From Streptomyces sp. A3M-1-3 (GTDB taxonomy: Bacteria > Actinomycetota > Actinomycetes > Streptomycetales > Streptomycetaceae), in the NCBI RefSeq assembly GCF_024213665.1, contig NZ_JANAVP010000002.1, positions 181,634 to 245,633 of the forward strand: a stretch of DNA of 64,000 bases, given 5' to 3'. A model generated the notes under the pieces. The model saw only the letters and a program-made list of their open reading frames with translations. It had not been told where the DNA came from and searched no databases. The position numbers were made by a program, and so were the translations under genes. Shown in pieces: positions 1-8,284 of this stretch (the first letter of the stretch is position 1; every line of letters begins with the position of its first letter).

Positions 1-9
1 CACCACCGG

Positions 10-43
10 AAAGCCCCCGGCCGTCGCTACGGCCGGGGGCTTT
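10..43. terminator. Bidirectional hairpin terminator
   Basis: A perfect 11-bp GC-rich stem (13-23 with 30-40) has a 6-nt loop and is flanked by AAA on the left and TTT on the right. It can end a plus-strand gene lying left of the window and the minus-strand gene that stops at 62. Confidence 0.8.
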
Positions 44-61
44 CTGCGTCACGGGGTCGTT

Positions 62-349
62 TCAGGAGGAGAAGAGCATCCGCCCGAAGCCCTTCTGGCG
101 GTGGTGGCCGTGGTGACCGCCGTGGCCGCCGTGCTGCGGGGCGCCCCAGGCGGGGGCGGGGGCAGCCGGATAGGCCTGCGGGGCGGGCGGAGCCGGCGGA
201 GCCTGCTGCGTCCACTGCGACTCGAGGCGGGTCAGCGCCTCCAGTTCCCCGTAGTCGAGGAAGATCCCCCGGCAGCCGCTGCACTGCTCGATCTGGACGC
301 CGTTGCGGTTGTACGTGTGCATCGCTGCATGGCACTTGGGACACTGCAT
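62..349 (-). CDS. zf-TFIIB-type zinc-ribbon protein
   Basis: A 95-residue protein. The N-terminus carries two CxxC pairs (CPKC at residues 3-6 and CSGC at 23-26), which make the zinc knuckle of the zf-TFIIB family, followed by the family's typical GIFLDYGELEAL stretch. The rest is a Pro/Ala linker and a His/Gly-rich tail (HGGHGGHHGHHR) that could bind metal. Such proteins are common and of unknown function in actinobacteria. GAGGAG lies 10 bases before the ATG. The family call is firm; the role is unknown. Confidence 0.85.
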   Translation of the reverse strand: MQCPKCHAAMHTYNRNGVQIEQCSGCRGIFLDYGELEALTRLESQWTQQAPPAPPAPQAYPAAPAPAWGAPQHGGHGGHHGHHRQKGFGRMLFSS

Positions 350-415
350 GTCGGCTCAACTCCTCGCCGTCGGGTCGGCATCGCCGGATGCATGCCCGGC
401 GACACTGGGCTCACC

Positions 416-1390
416 CTACGATGACGCCTCGAACTCCAACTCGGGCGGGAGTGACGCGATTCGGGCACAGGCGTCGATCACCAGCTCTTCCACCTCGTCC
501 AGTGCTCGGTGCTCCGCGGCCGACTTGGCCAGGGCGAGGGCGGCCGTCTGTACGGTCAAGGCGCGGGCGGGAACGTCCAGTTCGGGCCAGGGGTCGTCGG
601 CGTCGGGGCGCACGGCGGGCCCGCCTGCCGCACGGTACGCGCCGAGGAAGCGCAGCCAGATCTCCGGGGCGAGCAGGCCGGCCGCGTACCAGGCCGCCGG
701 GCGGGCCAGGTCCCACGCCGGGTTGCCGAGGCCCATGTCGTCGACGTCGATCAGCAGCCAGGGGCCGTCGGGGGCCGGGTGCCGGACGAGCTGGCCGAGA
801 TGGAGGTCTCCGTGGCACAGCACGCCCGGCGCGCGCGGTGCGGGGGCCTCGTCGCGGGCCCAGGCCGGGAGCCGCTGCCAGGCCGCGATTACGGGGGCGG
901 CGGCTGCCGGGCCGGCGCCGCCGCCGGCTGCCGTCATACGCCGGACCGCGCCGGCGGCCTTCGCCGGGCCGCGCATCTGCGGGAGCGGGCCGGGCAGTTC
1001 GCCCGTGGGCACGGCGTGCAGCCGGGCGAGCAGCCGGGCCGCGTCCTCCCAGGGGGCGGCGTCCGGGTGCTCGGGGTCGACGGGTGTGCCGTGCGGCCAG
1101 GCGGTCACCGGACGGCCGTGCAGTACGGCGGACAGGGCGCCCTCGCGGGCGAGGACGGGCAGCGGGGGCAGCAGGATCCCCTCGAGCCGGGGGTCGGCGG
1201 CGACGCGGATCCGTATGTCGAGGGCCGCCCGGTCCGTGTCCGGGGCGTGGGCCTTGACCACGACTCCCCCGCTGTGGACGACGGTGCCGTCGGGGCGGTC
1301 GGCGAGCAGGGCGTGCGGCTCCTTCGTACGGCGCGGGGCCGGTACGGAGGCGGCGAGCGCGGCGAGTTCCTCGGCGAGCGGTACGCGCAC
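416..1390 (-). CDS. Aminoglycoside phosphotransferase (APH) family protein
   Basis: A 324-residue kinase-fold protein. It shows the APH/choline-kinase catalytic loop CHGDLHLGQ (about residues 192-200) and the metal-binding motif DVDDMG (215-220); K46 in VVVKA is the likely ATP-lysine. The substrate cannot be told from sequence: this family includes antibiotic, homoserine and sugar kinases, and no resistance neighbour is present. The GTG start follows a run of six G plus A at good spacing. It is a single gene, convergent with nothing, and is followed upstream by 680 bases of repeat-rich spacer. Confidence 0.85.
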   Translation of the reverse strand: MRVPLAEELAALAASVPAPRRTKEPHALLADRPDGTVVHSGGVVVKAHAPDTDRAALDIRIRVAADPRLEGILLPPLPVLAREGALSAVLHGRPVTAWPHGTPVDPEHPDAAPWEDAARLLARLHAVPTGELPGPLPQMRGPAKAAGAVRRMTAAGGGAGPAAAAPVIAAWQRLPAWARDEAPAPRAPGVLCHGDLHLGQLVRHPAPDGPWLLIDVDDMGLGNPAWDLARPAAWYAAGLLAPEIWLRFLGAYRAAGGPAVRPDADDPWPELDVPARALTVQTAALALAKSAAEHRALDEVEELVIDACARIASLPPELEFEASS

Positions 1391-1930
1391 GGTCCCCCCT
1401 GCGGTGGTGCGGTCCGGGCTGCGGTGCGCCGCCCCGGGGATCGTACGCGGCGCGCGTACGTCGCCGGGGCCCGGCCGGTGCCGGCGCCGCCGGCGGTGCG
1501 CCCGCCCGGGGGGAGCGAGAGGTCCACCGCTGCCCGCGGCTACCGCCCACAGGCAGCGCGCCCGTGGGCTCCGGCGGGCACCTGCCCACCCGGCCGCCCG
1601 TTCGGAGATCGCGAGAAGCTCACCATCCCCCGTGGGCGGCTACCCGCCGTCGGCGCCCGCGGCCCCGTGCGGCGTACGCGCGCCCCTCGGGGCGCCTGCC
1701 CCGTGAGCGGCCGCGGCCCGCTGTGCGATACGCCCGACCCTCGGGTGCCTGCCCACGCCACCCCCGTTCGGAGGCGAGCCGGTCGACGGCTCCCGTCGGC
1801 GGCTGGCGCCTCGCGGGTGGGCCCATGGCGGGCAGGTCACCGTGTCCGTGGGTGGGGCTGCCGGGGCCACTGCGGCCGCGTTCGGGAAGGGCCGGGAGCC
1901 GGGTGTTGTAGAGCGGCTGATGCCGGCGCG
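1391..1930. repeat. Gene-free stretch with degenerate direct repeats
   Basis: I see no convincing gene in this 540-base stretch. Between about 1570 and 1800 a degenerate unit recurs, recognisable by CCCTCGGG, GCCTGCCC and CCCGTTCGGAG (for example around 1576, 1685 and 1740). The open frames crossing it come from extreme GC content and do not keep a consistent codon bias. Confidence 0.45.
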
Positions 1931-1980
1931 GAAAAGGGTTTGCCCGCGCAGCTCCCCAGCTGCGCGGGCAAACCCTTTTC
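1931..1980. terminator. Perfect 23-bp inverted repeat, bidirectional terminator
   Basis: The two 23-base arms (1931-1953 and 1958-1980) are exactly complementary with a CCCC loop. The arms begin and end with GAAAAGGG/CCCTTTTC, so each strand finishes in a short T run. It is placed to terminate the minus-strand small gene at 2067-2273. Confidence 0.85.
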
Positions 1981-2066
1981 CTGCCGTCCGCCGCACCCCC
2001 GTCCCCACGGGGCTGATGGGCCGGATGTCCCCGGCCCGGGCCGCTCTCCCGGGCCCGGGGCGCCGC

Positions 2067-2273
2067 TCAGCGCCCCAGCATCACGCCCACGGACGACGCC
2101 TGTGTGACCACCGCTTCCCAGCCGCCGAAGACGACTACGAGCAGGGTCGCCAGGGGAAGGACCATCGCCGCCGCCACCAGGGGGTGGCGAGTGCCGGACG
2201 GGCGGCCGCCGAACGCGGCGTATGCCTTACGTCCCTGCGTGCGGATCATGCTCCGCGATGCCGTGTCCGCCAT
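2067..2273 (-). CDS. Small single-pass membrane protein
   Basis: A 68-residue hypothetical protein with one clear membrane segment (about residues 31-51, hydrophobic PLVAAAMVLPLATLLVVVF) after a basic, soluble N-terminus. The start was set at the ATG preceded by AGGAGA at 6-7 bases; the frame stays open further upstream without a better ribosome site. It is probably a conserved streptomycete membrane protein, but I do not recognise a named family. Confidence 0.65.
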   Translation of the reverse strand: MADTASRSMIRTQGRKAYAAFGGRPSGTRHPLVAAAMVLPLATLLVVVFGGWEAVVTQASSVGVMLGR

Positions 2274-2460
2274 GGTCCCTCTCCTGTCGTTTTGAGCGCG
2301 GCGGGCGTCTGACCTCGGGGGACGAGTGCTGCGCCCGCCGCTTGACTTCAACGTTAGGGGCGGGGCAAGGCCCGGGCGTCATGCCCTCGTACCGATTCCC
2401 GGGCCTCCCGGAGGATGACGGGCACCCCGGCGGCCTACTCCCCTGGGTGGAGACGCGGTC

Positions 2461-2718
2461 CTAGGACCTGGGGTCTTCCCGGAGGGGATGCTCCGAGGAG
2501 TCGTCCCTGGGCACCGGCTGCTCGACCAGAGCCAGCACCCGGTTCGCCATGAACCGCGCCGTGCGCACCGGCGTCCCGGTCCGGGTGACTTCGCTCACTT
2601 CCACGACTCCCCTGCGCACCGCCGTCTCCACCCGGCGCCCCGCCCGGCTTGCCACCACTTCGTATGTACGCGTCGTGTCTCCCGCGTCCACGACTATCTC
2701 CACACGATCGCCCTTCAT
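2461..2718 (-). CDS. Small conserved hypothetical protein
   Basis: An 85-residue protein beginning MKGDRVEIVVDAG with a beta-rich, basic body, a TRTYEV strand, and the sequence RFMANRVLALVEQ followed by an acidic tail. The ATG has a G-rich site (AAGGGGG) upstream. It is divergent from the kinase gene with about 195 bases between them, so the two may share a control region. No catalytic motif or named domain was recognised. Confidence 0.65.
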   Translation of the reverse strand: MKGDRVEIVVDAGDTTRTYEVVASRAGRRVETAVRRGVVEVSEVTRTGTPVRTARFMANRVLALVEQPVPRDDSSEHPLREDPRS

Positions 2719-2913
2719 TTCCCAATCCCCCTTCTGCGACGGACCTTTGAGATCTCGCACGGGTGAGGGGAGAGCCGGCCGCCGCTCCCCTGACCACCCC
2801 TCAAGTTTCCCACCCGGCACTGACAATCGGCCGAGTGACGAGGGCGCGGCCTCTCCGCACAGCGGGCCGATGGTCCGTAAGCTGTGCCACGTCAAACGGA
2901 CCGGGCAGCGGGG

Positions 2914-4119
2914 ATGGACATGGCGATGATGCGGCTCCGGCGCGAGGACCCGCGTGTCGTCGGCTCGTTCAGGCTTCACCGGCGGCTGGGCGCGGGCGGC
3001 ATGGGCGTCGTCTACCTCGGTTCCGACCGGCGGGGCCAGCGGGTCGCGCTGAAGGTGATCCGGCCGGACCTGGCGGAGGATCAGGAATTCCGGTCGCGGT
3101 TCGCACGTGAGGTCTCGGCGGCCCGCCGGATCCGCGGCGGTTGTACGGCCCGGCTGGTGGCCGCCGATCTCGAGGCGGACCGGCCCTGGTTCGCGACCCA
3201 GTACGTCCCTGGCCCCTCGCTGCACGACAAGGTGGCCGACGAGGGACCGCTGCCGGCCGCCCAGGTGGCCTCGATCGGCGCCGCGCTCTCCGAGGGCCTG
3301 GTGGCCGTCCACGAGGCCGGGGTGGTGCACCGCGACCTGAAGCCCTCGAACATCCTGCTCTCGCCCAAGGGCCCCCGGATCATCGACTTCGGCATCGCCT
3401 GGGCGACGGGCGCCAGCACGCTGACGCACGTCGGTACGGCCGTGGGCTCGCCCGGGTTCCTCGCCCCCGAGCAGGTCCGCGGGGCCCTGGTGACCCCCGC
3501 GACGGACGTGTTCGCGCTGGGCGCCACCCTCGCGTACGCGGCGACCGCCGATTCGCCCTTCGGGCACGGCAGTTCCGAGGTCATGCTCTACCGGGTCGTG
3601 CACGAGGAGCCGCAGCTGTACGGCGTCCCCGACGCGCTGGCTCCACTCGTCCGCGCCTGCCTGGCCAAGGACCCCGAGGACCGGCCGACCACCCTGCAAC
3701 TGTCCATGCGGCTCAAGGAGATCGCGGCCCGCGAAGCGCAGGGTCTGTCAGAGATCCGTCCGCCCGCGCAGCGGAGCGAGGCGGACCGGCCGACAGGGCG
3801 GCTCGCCGAGCACGCCGACCGGCCCACCCAGCAGCACACCGAGCGGCGCACAGCAGGGACCTCCGCGCCCCGCGCGCAGGGCCCGCGCGCCTCCTCGCCG
3901 CGCACCACCTCACCGCGCACCACCGGTTCACGCCCGGCGGCGCCGCGCAACCCCACCCGCCCCGGAGCACGTACGAACGGCCGGCCCCGCCCCCGTACGA
4001 CCTCGACCGGCCGGCGGCCGGCGGGGCCGAACCGGCGCCTGCTGCGCCAGCGGCTGATCGTGTTCGTCGTGGTGACGCTGATCGTGGCGCTGGGGATCGC
4101 CGCGGCGCAGCAGCTCTGA
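2914..4119 (+). CDS. Serine/threonine protein kinase with C-terminal membrane anchor
   Basis: A 401-residue Hanks-type kinase. The glycine loop GAGGMG is at residues 26-31, the ATP lysine in VALK is K47, the catalytic HRDLKPSN is near 140 and DFG near 157; an APE-like site follows in FLAPEQ. After about residue 275 the chain is a long disordered Arg/Pro/Thr-rich linker ending in one hydrophobic helix (RLIVFVVVTLIVALGIAAA), so the kinase is probably tethered with its domain in the cytoplasm. No PASTA or other sensor domain is present. GTG 2884 and ATG 2920 are alternative starts. The gene converges on the ancestral end of spoU, 15 bases away. Confidence 0.9.
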   Translation: MDMAMMRLRREDPRVVGSFRLHRRLGAGGMGVVYLGSDRRGQRVALKVIRPDLAEDQEFRSRFAREVSAARRIRGGCTARLVAADLEADRPWFATQYVPGPSLHDKVADEGPLPAAQVASIGAALSEGLVAVHEAGVVHRDLKPSNILLSPKGPRIIDFGIAWATGASTLTHVGTAVGSPGFLAPEQVRGALVTPATDVFALGATLAYAATADSPFGHGSSEVMLYRVVHEEPQLYGVPDALAPLVRACLAKDPEDRPTTLQLSMRLKEIAAREAQGLSEIRPPAQRSEADRPTGRLAEHADRPTQQHTERRTAGTSAPRAQGPRASSPRTTSPRTTGSRPAAPRNPTRPGARTNGRPRPRTTSTGRRPAGPNRRLLRQRLIVFVVVTLIVALGIAAAQQL

Positions 4120-4134
4120 CCTGCAGTACCGCGT

Positions 4135-4191
4135 TCAGCCCTGCGGGCGGCCCGTCGCCACCGCGTAGAAGGCGACCGCCGCGGCCGCGCC
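4135..4191 (-). pseudogene. Stranded 3' end of the spoU methyltransferase gene
   Basis: Read on the minus strand, these bases encode GAAAAVAFYAVATGRPQG and a TGA stop. That matches the C-terminal ending expected of the SpoU gene now found 4 kb to the right, whose own tail is ...AAASAVAFYATRPRPA. The fragment has no start and lies exactly where the original stop would have faced the kinase gene. It is the left flank left behind by site-specific integration. Confidence 0.85.
4162..4176. other. attL core of the integrative element
   Basis: CGCGTAGAAGGCGAC is identical to 8306-8320. Both copies sit in the same reading frame of the spoU coding sequence (VAFYA). Rejoining the outer flanks rebuilds an attB centred on an 8-bp inverted repeat (CCGTCGCC...GGCGACGG), the dyad expected for a serine-integrase site. 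Confidence 0.85.
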
Positions 4192-4217
4192 CAGAAACTT
4201 TCCGGGGGAAGCGTGCG

Positions 4218-5642
4218 GTGATCTACGCACGCGTATCCCTTGATGCTGCAGGCGAGGGACGCTCGGTCGACCGGCAGCTTGAAGCCGGCCGACAGCTCTG
4301 TGAGCTACGAGGCTGGACGGTAGTAGAGGAGCGGATCGACAACTCGATCTCCGCCTCGACCGGCAAGGAGCGGCCGGCGTGGAAGTCCGTTCTGGCTATG
4401 GTCGAGGCCCGCGAGGTGGACCTGATCGTCGCCTGGCACATCGACCGCATGACGCGCTCGATGCTCGACCTGGAGGAGCTGATCCTCCTCGCGGTGGATG
4501 CCGGGGTCGGCGTCGCGACGGCTTCGGGTGACCTCGACCTGACTACCGACGTCGGTCGGATGGTGGCTCGCATCCTCGCGGCCGTCGCCCGCGCCGAGGT
4601 GGAACGGAAGGGGGCTCGTCAGAAGCTGGCGAACGTTGCCCGTGCCGCCGAGGGGGACGTGCACTTCGGTGGCGTCCGGCCCTTCGGGTATGAGAACGAC
4701 CGCGTCACGATCATCCCGAAGGAGGCTGACGCCATCCGCAAGGCGGCGGTCGACGTGCTCGCCGGCAAGCCGCTGGCGCAGGTGGCACGCGAGTGGAGCG
4801 ATGACGGGCTCGTATCCTCCCGGGCCGAGATCGGGTGGGAGAAGGGGAAGCGGAAGCCGAAGGCCGGCTGGTCTGCGCGCGGAGTGAAGAACGTCCTCGT
4901 GAATCCTCGATACGCAGGTATCCGCGTCTACAACGGCGACGAGGTGGGCACCGGAGTCTGGGACAAGATCCTTGAACTGGAGGACTACCTCGCGCTTGTT
5001 CAGTTGCTCGTCGACCCGGACCGCAAGAAGGGTGAGAATGCCGGGCGCAACGGGCGCAAGCCTCAGTCTCTAGTGACCGGCATTGGCCGGTGCCAGAAGT
5101 GCGGGGAGACGGTGCGGGCAGCGTCCAACCGGGGCGAGCTGACGTACTCGTGCCGGATGTCTCACGTCCACACCAATCGGGAGTACGTCGACACCCGCGT
5201 GCACGGCGAGATGATCGACCGACTGTCCCGGTCGGACGCCTTGGCCCTGCTGGCTCCCTCGGGCCACACCGAGGCCGACGAGGCGAAGGCGGACATCGAG
5301 AAGGCGCAGGCCAAGCTCAACCAGCTCGCCAAGCTCCTCGCCACTGACCTCATGACCGACGAGCAGTTCATCACGGCCACTGCGGCGACGCGAGAGAAGC
5401 TGAAGAAGGCCGAGGCGGTGCTGATCAAGGCTGGGACGGGTGCCCTGACGGTAGGGCTTGACCTGGGGACGCCGAAGGTCAAGAAGCAGTGGCTTGACCT
5501 GCCCCTGGAGCGTCAGCGGAAGCTCGTCGAGGCTCTGTTGGAGGTGACCCTGATTCCGCGCGGCCGGAAGCGTCGAGACCCGACGCCATTGGAGGAGCAG
5601 GTGATGATCGAGGACCGTAAGGTCGAGGTCGAAGCCGAATAG
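4218..5642 (+). CDS. int: Large serine recombinase (site-specific integrase)
   Basis: A 474-residue protein with the resolvase domain at the N-terminus: YARVS puts the catalytic serine at residue 7, and the conserved arginine region HIDRMTRS follows. A recombinase domain comes next (roughly 140-260, with the typical NPRYAG motif), then a zinc ribbon (C292, C295 and a later Cys pair) and a coiled coil (about 350-410) like those that control synapsis in phage integrases. GTG 4218 was chosen because GGGGGAA lies 7 bases upstream. The gene starts 42 bases from the attL core, the usual arrangement. No obvious excision factor gene accompanies it. Confidence 0.93.
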   Translation: MIYARVSLDAAGEGRSVDRQLEAGRQLCELRGWTVVEERIDNSISASTGKERPAWKSVLAMVEAREVDLIVAWHIDRMTRSMLDLEELILLAVDAGVGVATASGDLDLTTDVGRMVARILAAVARAEVERKGARQKLANVARAAEGDVHFGGVRPFGYENDRVTIIPKEADAIRKAAVDVLAGKPLAQVAREWSDDGLVSSRAEIGWEKGKRKPKAGWSARGVKNVLVNPRYAGIRVYNGDEVGTGVWDKILELEDYLALVQLLVDPDRKKGENAGRNGRKPQSLVTGIGRCQKCGETVRAASNRGELTYSCRMSHVHTNREYVDTRVHGEMIDRLSRSDALALLAPSGHTEADEAKADIEKAQAKLNQLAKLLATDLMTDEQFITATAATREKLKKAEAVLIKAGTGALTVGLDLGTPKVKKQWLDLPLERQRKLVEALLEVTLIPRGRKRRDPTPLEEQVMIEDRKVEVEAE

Positions 5643-5650
5643 AACGCACG

Positions 5651-5684
5651 AAGGCCCCCATCTCCGAGTGGAGATGGAGGCCTT
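5651..5684. terminator. Hairpin terminator after the integrase
   Basis: A 15-base stem with one mismatch (5651-5665 with 5670-5684) has a GAGT loop, 9 bases beyond the integrase stop. It ends in CCTTTCG on the plus strand and AAGG/CCTT symmetry lets it serve the minus-strand small gene too. Confidence 0.75.
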
Positions 5685-5687
5685 TCG

Positions 5688-5831
5688 TCATGCGGCGAGC
5701 GCGTGGCTCTTGCGGGTGGGCGCGAGGAGCATACGTATCAGGCGGGCTTGCTCTGCGGTGAGGGGTGGTGGCGGCGCGCCCTGCCGTCGACGCCTCGCGA
5801 TCTCGATCGCCTCGTCGATGGTGAGGTTCAC
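5688..5831 (-). CDS. Small hypothetical protein
   Basis: A 47-residue frame starting at GTG and reading NLTIDEAIEIARRRRQ, a Pro run, then LTAEQARLIRMLL. It looks like a short two-helix protein with a basic centre. Small proteins of this general look occur in Streptomyces phages and integrative elements, but I cannot name a family. The ribosome site is weak. It faces the integrase across the shared terminator. Confidence 0.45.
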   Translation of the reverse strand: MNLTIDEAIEIARRRRQGAPPPPLTAEQARLIRMLLAPTRKSHALAA

Positions 5832-5969
5832 GGTGCTACTCGGCCATGCTCGTTGAGGACTCGACGGACGAGGACTGCGCGACCGGCGCCTGCCCGGTGC
5901 GGTGATCACGGCGAAGGCGCCCCCTGCTGCGTGTTGGGCGAATTCAAGGGGTCGTGGCAACACCGCTGG

Positions 5970-6490
5970 TCATGCGGCTGTTGTCAGTAGCTTAGCCAGG
6001 CGCTCGGCTGGGGTTTCCCAGCCGAGCGTCTTGCGTGGGCGGCCGTTGAGTTCGGCGGCGACGGCTTCAGGGTGCTCGCGGCTGTGCCGGGACAGGTCGG
6101 TGCCCTTGGGGAAGTACTGCCGTAGCAGTCCGTTCGTGTTCTCGTTCGAGCCCCGCTGCCAGGGGCTGGAGGGATCGCAGAAGTAGACCGGCATGCCCGT
6201 GGCCATGGAGAACTGGTGGTGCAGGCCCATTTCGGCGCCCTGGTCCCAGGTCAGGGAGCGTCGCAGGTGGCCGGGGAGGGTGCTGACGGTGTCGATCAGC
6301 GCGTCGCGGACGGTGATGGTGTCGCGGTTGCCGGGCAGATGGACCAGCATCACGTAGCGGGTGGTCCGCTCGACCAGGGTGCCGATCGCGGAGCCGTTGT
6401 TCTTGCCGATGATCAGGTCTCCCTCCCAGTGGCCGGGAACGGCCCGGTCCTCGGCCTCGGCCGGCCGGTCGCTGATCATCACCGCACGGC
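5970..6490 (-). pseudogene. IS30-family transposase, C-terminal remnant
   Basis: Homology begins abruptly near 6485 and runs to the normal C-terminus ([19 protein letters not shown]). The three catalytic acids are visible: D in [11 protein letters not shown] in LTWDQG, and E in [10 protein letters not shown]. The N-terminal half with the helix-turn-helix DNA-binding region is missing and the frame upstream is unrelated, so this is a truncated, presumably dead copy. GGGGTCGTGGCAACACCG just after the stop (5949-5966) could be part of the old terminal repeat. The nearest ATG in frame is at 6479. Confidence 0.85.
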
Positions 6491-6528
6491 CCGCCTGATG
6501 GGCCGGGCCTCGTCCAGGGCAGGCCCGC

Positions 6529-6630
6529 CTACGGGTTGGGCATAGCCAGCGCCAGACCGAGCACCAAGCCACACGAGGCGCTGATCATGACGATGAGTAA
6601 GACCCCGGCGCACCTGCCGATGACGCGCAC
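6529..6630 (-). CDS. Candidate 33-residue hydrophobic peptide
   Basis: The frame starts with a GTG that overlaps by one base the TAG stop of the preceding gene (TAGTG), a classic translational-coupling layout. It encodes two N-terminal arginines, a hydrophobic core ([22 protein letters not shown]) and a short MPNP end, so it resembles a signal peptide or tiny membrane protein. Whether it is translated is unknown; its size and the downstream IS remnant mean it could be a chance frame. Confidence 0.35.
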   Translation of the reverse strand: MRVIGRCAGVLLIVMISASCGLVLGLALAMPNP

Positions 6631-6860
6631 TACAGACCAGCCCGGGTGTTGTGGTTCCTCACGGCCAGGCGTGCGCTCAATTCCTCGCGGGCCATGGGAG
6701 GCACCACGTTCTCGGGGAGGGCGTCCCATTCGAGGCCGCCGTCCACCGGGCGCATCTGCACACGCCCGCCGATCGCGCCCATGATGATGCCGATCTTGCC
6801 CTTGGCTGTGTCCTTGGCAAGATCCCCGATTCCGGGCTTGGTCTGCTCGTTGCTCGCCAT
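6630..6860 (-). CDS. Small element-borne protein downstream of the XRE gene
   Basis: A 76-residue protein with a Lys-rich N-terminus and the strand-rich segment KIGIIMGAIGGRVQMRP followed by GGLEWDALPENVVPP. Similar small proteins (RPxGGGxEW signature) sit beside XRE-type regulators in actinobacterial accessory DNA, in my recollection, without known function. It lies 94 bases after the regulator, on the same strand, so probably one transcript. There is no clear Shine-Dalgarno before the ATG. Confidence 0.55.
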   Translation of the reverse strand: MASNEQTKPGIGDLAKDTAKGKIGIIMGAIGGRVQMRPVDGGLEWDALPENVVPPMAREELSARLAVRNHNTRAGL

Positions 6861-6954
6861 GACGAGGAAATTACGGGGAGTGAATACGGGCAGCCAGGCA
6901 CGCTTCGTGGTAGTTCTCTGGCGCTCCGTCAGGAAGTGTTGTGCAGCGCGGTAG

Positions 6955-8190
6955 TTACCCTGCAACGCCCAGGTGAGCGGCCATCTCGCGCATGTCTTGG
7001 GTCAGCGTCCGCTTCCGGTGGCTGAGGATGTCCCCCATGATGTAGCGGGCCATCGCCTGATGCTTCAGCCACTCCGGGGAGGCGCGACGAATCGTGCTCA
7101 GCTCCTCCATCGTGTCCTGGTGAGACCCGAGCATCGCGTGAGCCCGCGCGACGTCGAGACGGTGACGATCCCAGTTGTTTGCGCTCGGCCGGCCGAACCG
7201 CTTCAACGCCTTTCGCCCCACGGGCCCCTCGTCGGCACGCCGAATCACCCCGCGAGCATCTCCGATCAGGGACAGGTCTTCGATCGCCTTCGCTTCGGCC
7301 GTCACCGGCCCGAACGTGGTCCAGTGCTCCCGGAAGTTGACGTGCTCGACGTCCAGCGCGCTCGCGGCGGTCGCCGTCATGCGCCGAGCCTCCCGAGCGA
7401 CGTCCGGGCGGTTGTTCCGCATCGCGGCGGAGGCCACGCGCTGAAGGAGCTCACCCCAGAGGGCCAGTTCGCCCGGCTTGGCGCTGGAGATGCGCGGCTC
7501 GATCTCCTCGGCCGTCACAGTGGCCAGGTGCTCAGCCTCGTCGAAGCGGTCCTGCCGCAGGAGGAGCCAACCCATCCCGACGACGCCTGTAGCGGCGATG
7601 TGCTTCTCGCCGGCCTCCCGAGCGTCCCGGATGCCGAGCGACAGGGCGTGATAGGCCATGTCGTAACGCCGAACCTGCGTCAGGTACTTCCCGGCGAGCA
7701 GGAAGGCGCTCGCGCGCACCACGACGGCCTGCCGACGGGCCTGGTCCTCCTCGGCGAGGGTTACGGCGGCCTCGGCGCCCCGCAGGATGCCAGGGAGGCG
7801 CTTGGCCACGCTGTCGTAGCGGTCGGAGTGGTATAGGGAGTGGCTGTCGTCGATGTCCCGCTGAATGGCGGCCAGAGTGGGCGCCTGTTCGGCCTCGACG
7901 ATGACTTCCCGCAGTCCGACCGGTGGCATGAGGGCCCGGCGTAGCTCGGAGAGCTTCGGGCCGTCACCTTCGCCGATGTGGACCGGCTCGGGTGCCTCGG
8001 TGGCGAACAGGCTCGATGTCGTGGTGCCGAGAGCGCGGGCGAGCATGTGAATGGTCTCGACCTGGGCGTTTCCGCCCTGCTCGATCTTGCGGACGACTCC
8101 CACAGACAGGCCGGCTTCTTCGGCGAGCCGTTCCTGGCTCATGCCGGTCCGGCGTCGGTGGTTGCGGACGTTCTCCTGGAGCGACGACAT
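6955..8190 (-). CDS. XRE-family regulator with C-terminal TPR-like domain
   Basis: A 411-residue protein. Residues about 5-60 are a helix-turn-helix of the XRE type (MSQERLAEEAGLSVGVVRKIEQG). The remaining 340 residues are almost entirely helical with paired A-rich helices resembling tetratricopeptide repeats (for example RRYDMAYHALSLGIRDA and DRFDEAEHLATV). This architecture is frequent next to actinobacterial integrative elements and prophages, where it is likely to control the element. AGGTG precedes the ATG. Its promoter must lie in the 115 bases between the start and the attR core. Confidence 0.85.
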   Translation of the reverse strand: MSSLQENVRNHRRRTGMSQERLAEEAGLSVGVVRKIEQGGNAQVETIHMLARALGTTTSSLFATEAPEPVHIGEGDGPKLSELRRALMPPVGLREVIVEAEQAPTLAAIQRDIDDSHSLYHSDRYDSVAKRLPGILRGAEAAVTLAEEDQARRQAVVVRASAFLLAGKYLTQVRRYDMAYHALSLGIRDAREAGEKHIAATGVVGMGWLLLRQDRFDEAEHLATVTAEEIEPRISSAKPGELALWGELLQRVASAAMRNNRPDVAREARRMTATAASALDVEHVNFREHWTTFGPVTAEAKAIEDLSLIGDARGVIRRADEGPVGRKALKRFGRPSANNWDRHRLDVARAHAMLGSHQDTMEELSTIRRASPEWLKHQAMARYIMGDILSHRKRTLTQDMREMAAHLGVAG

Positions 8191-8284
8191 CGAATCACCT
8201 CACGTCCAGCGTACCGGCGTTGGCGAGCCGAAGAGTTCTATCCCATTACCCGTGCGAGCACACGAACGGCTCTCGATCTTCCGT

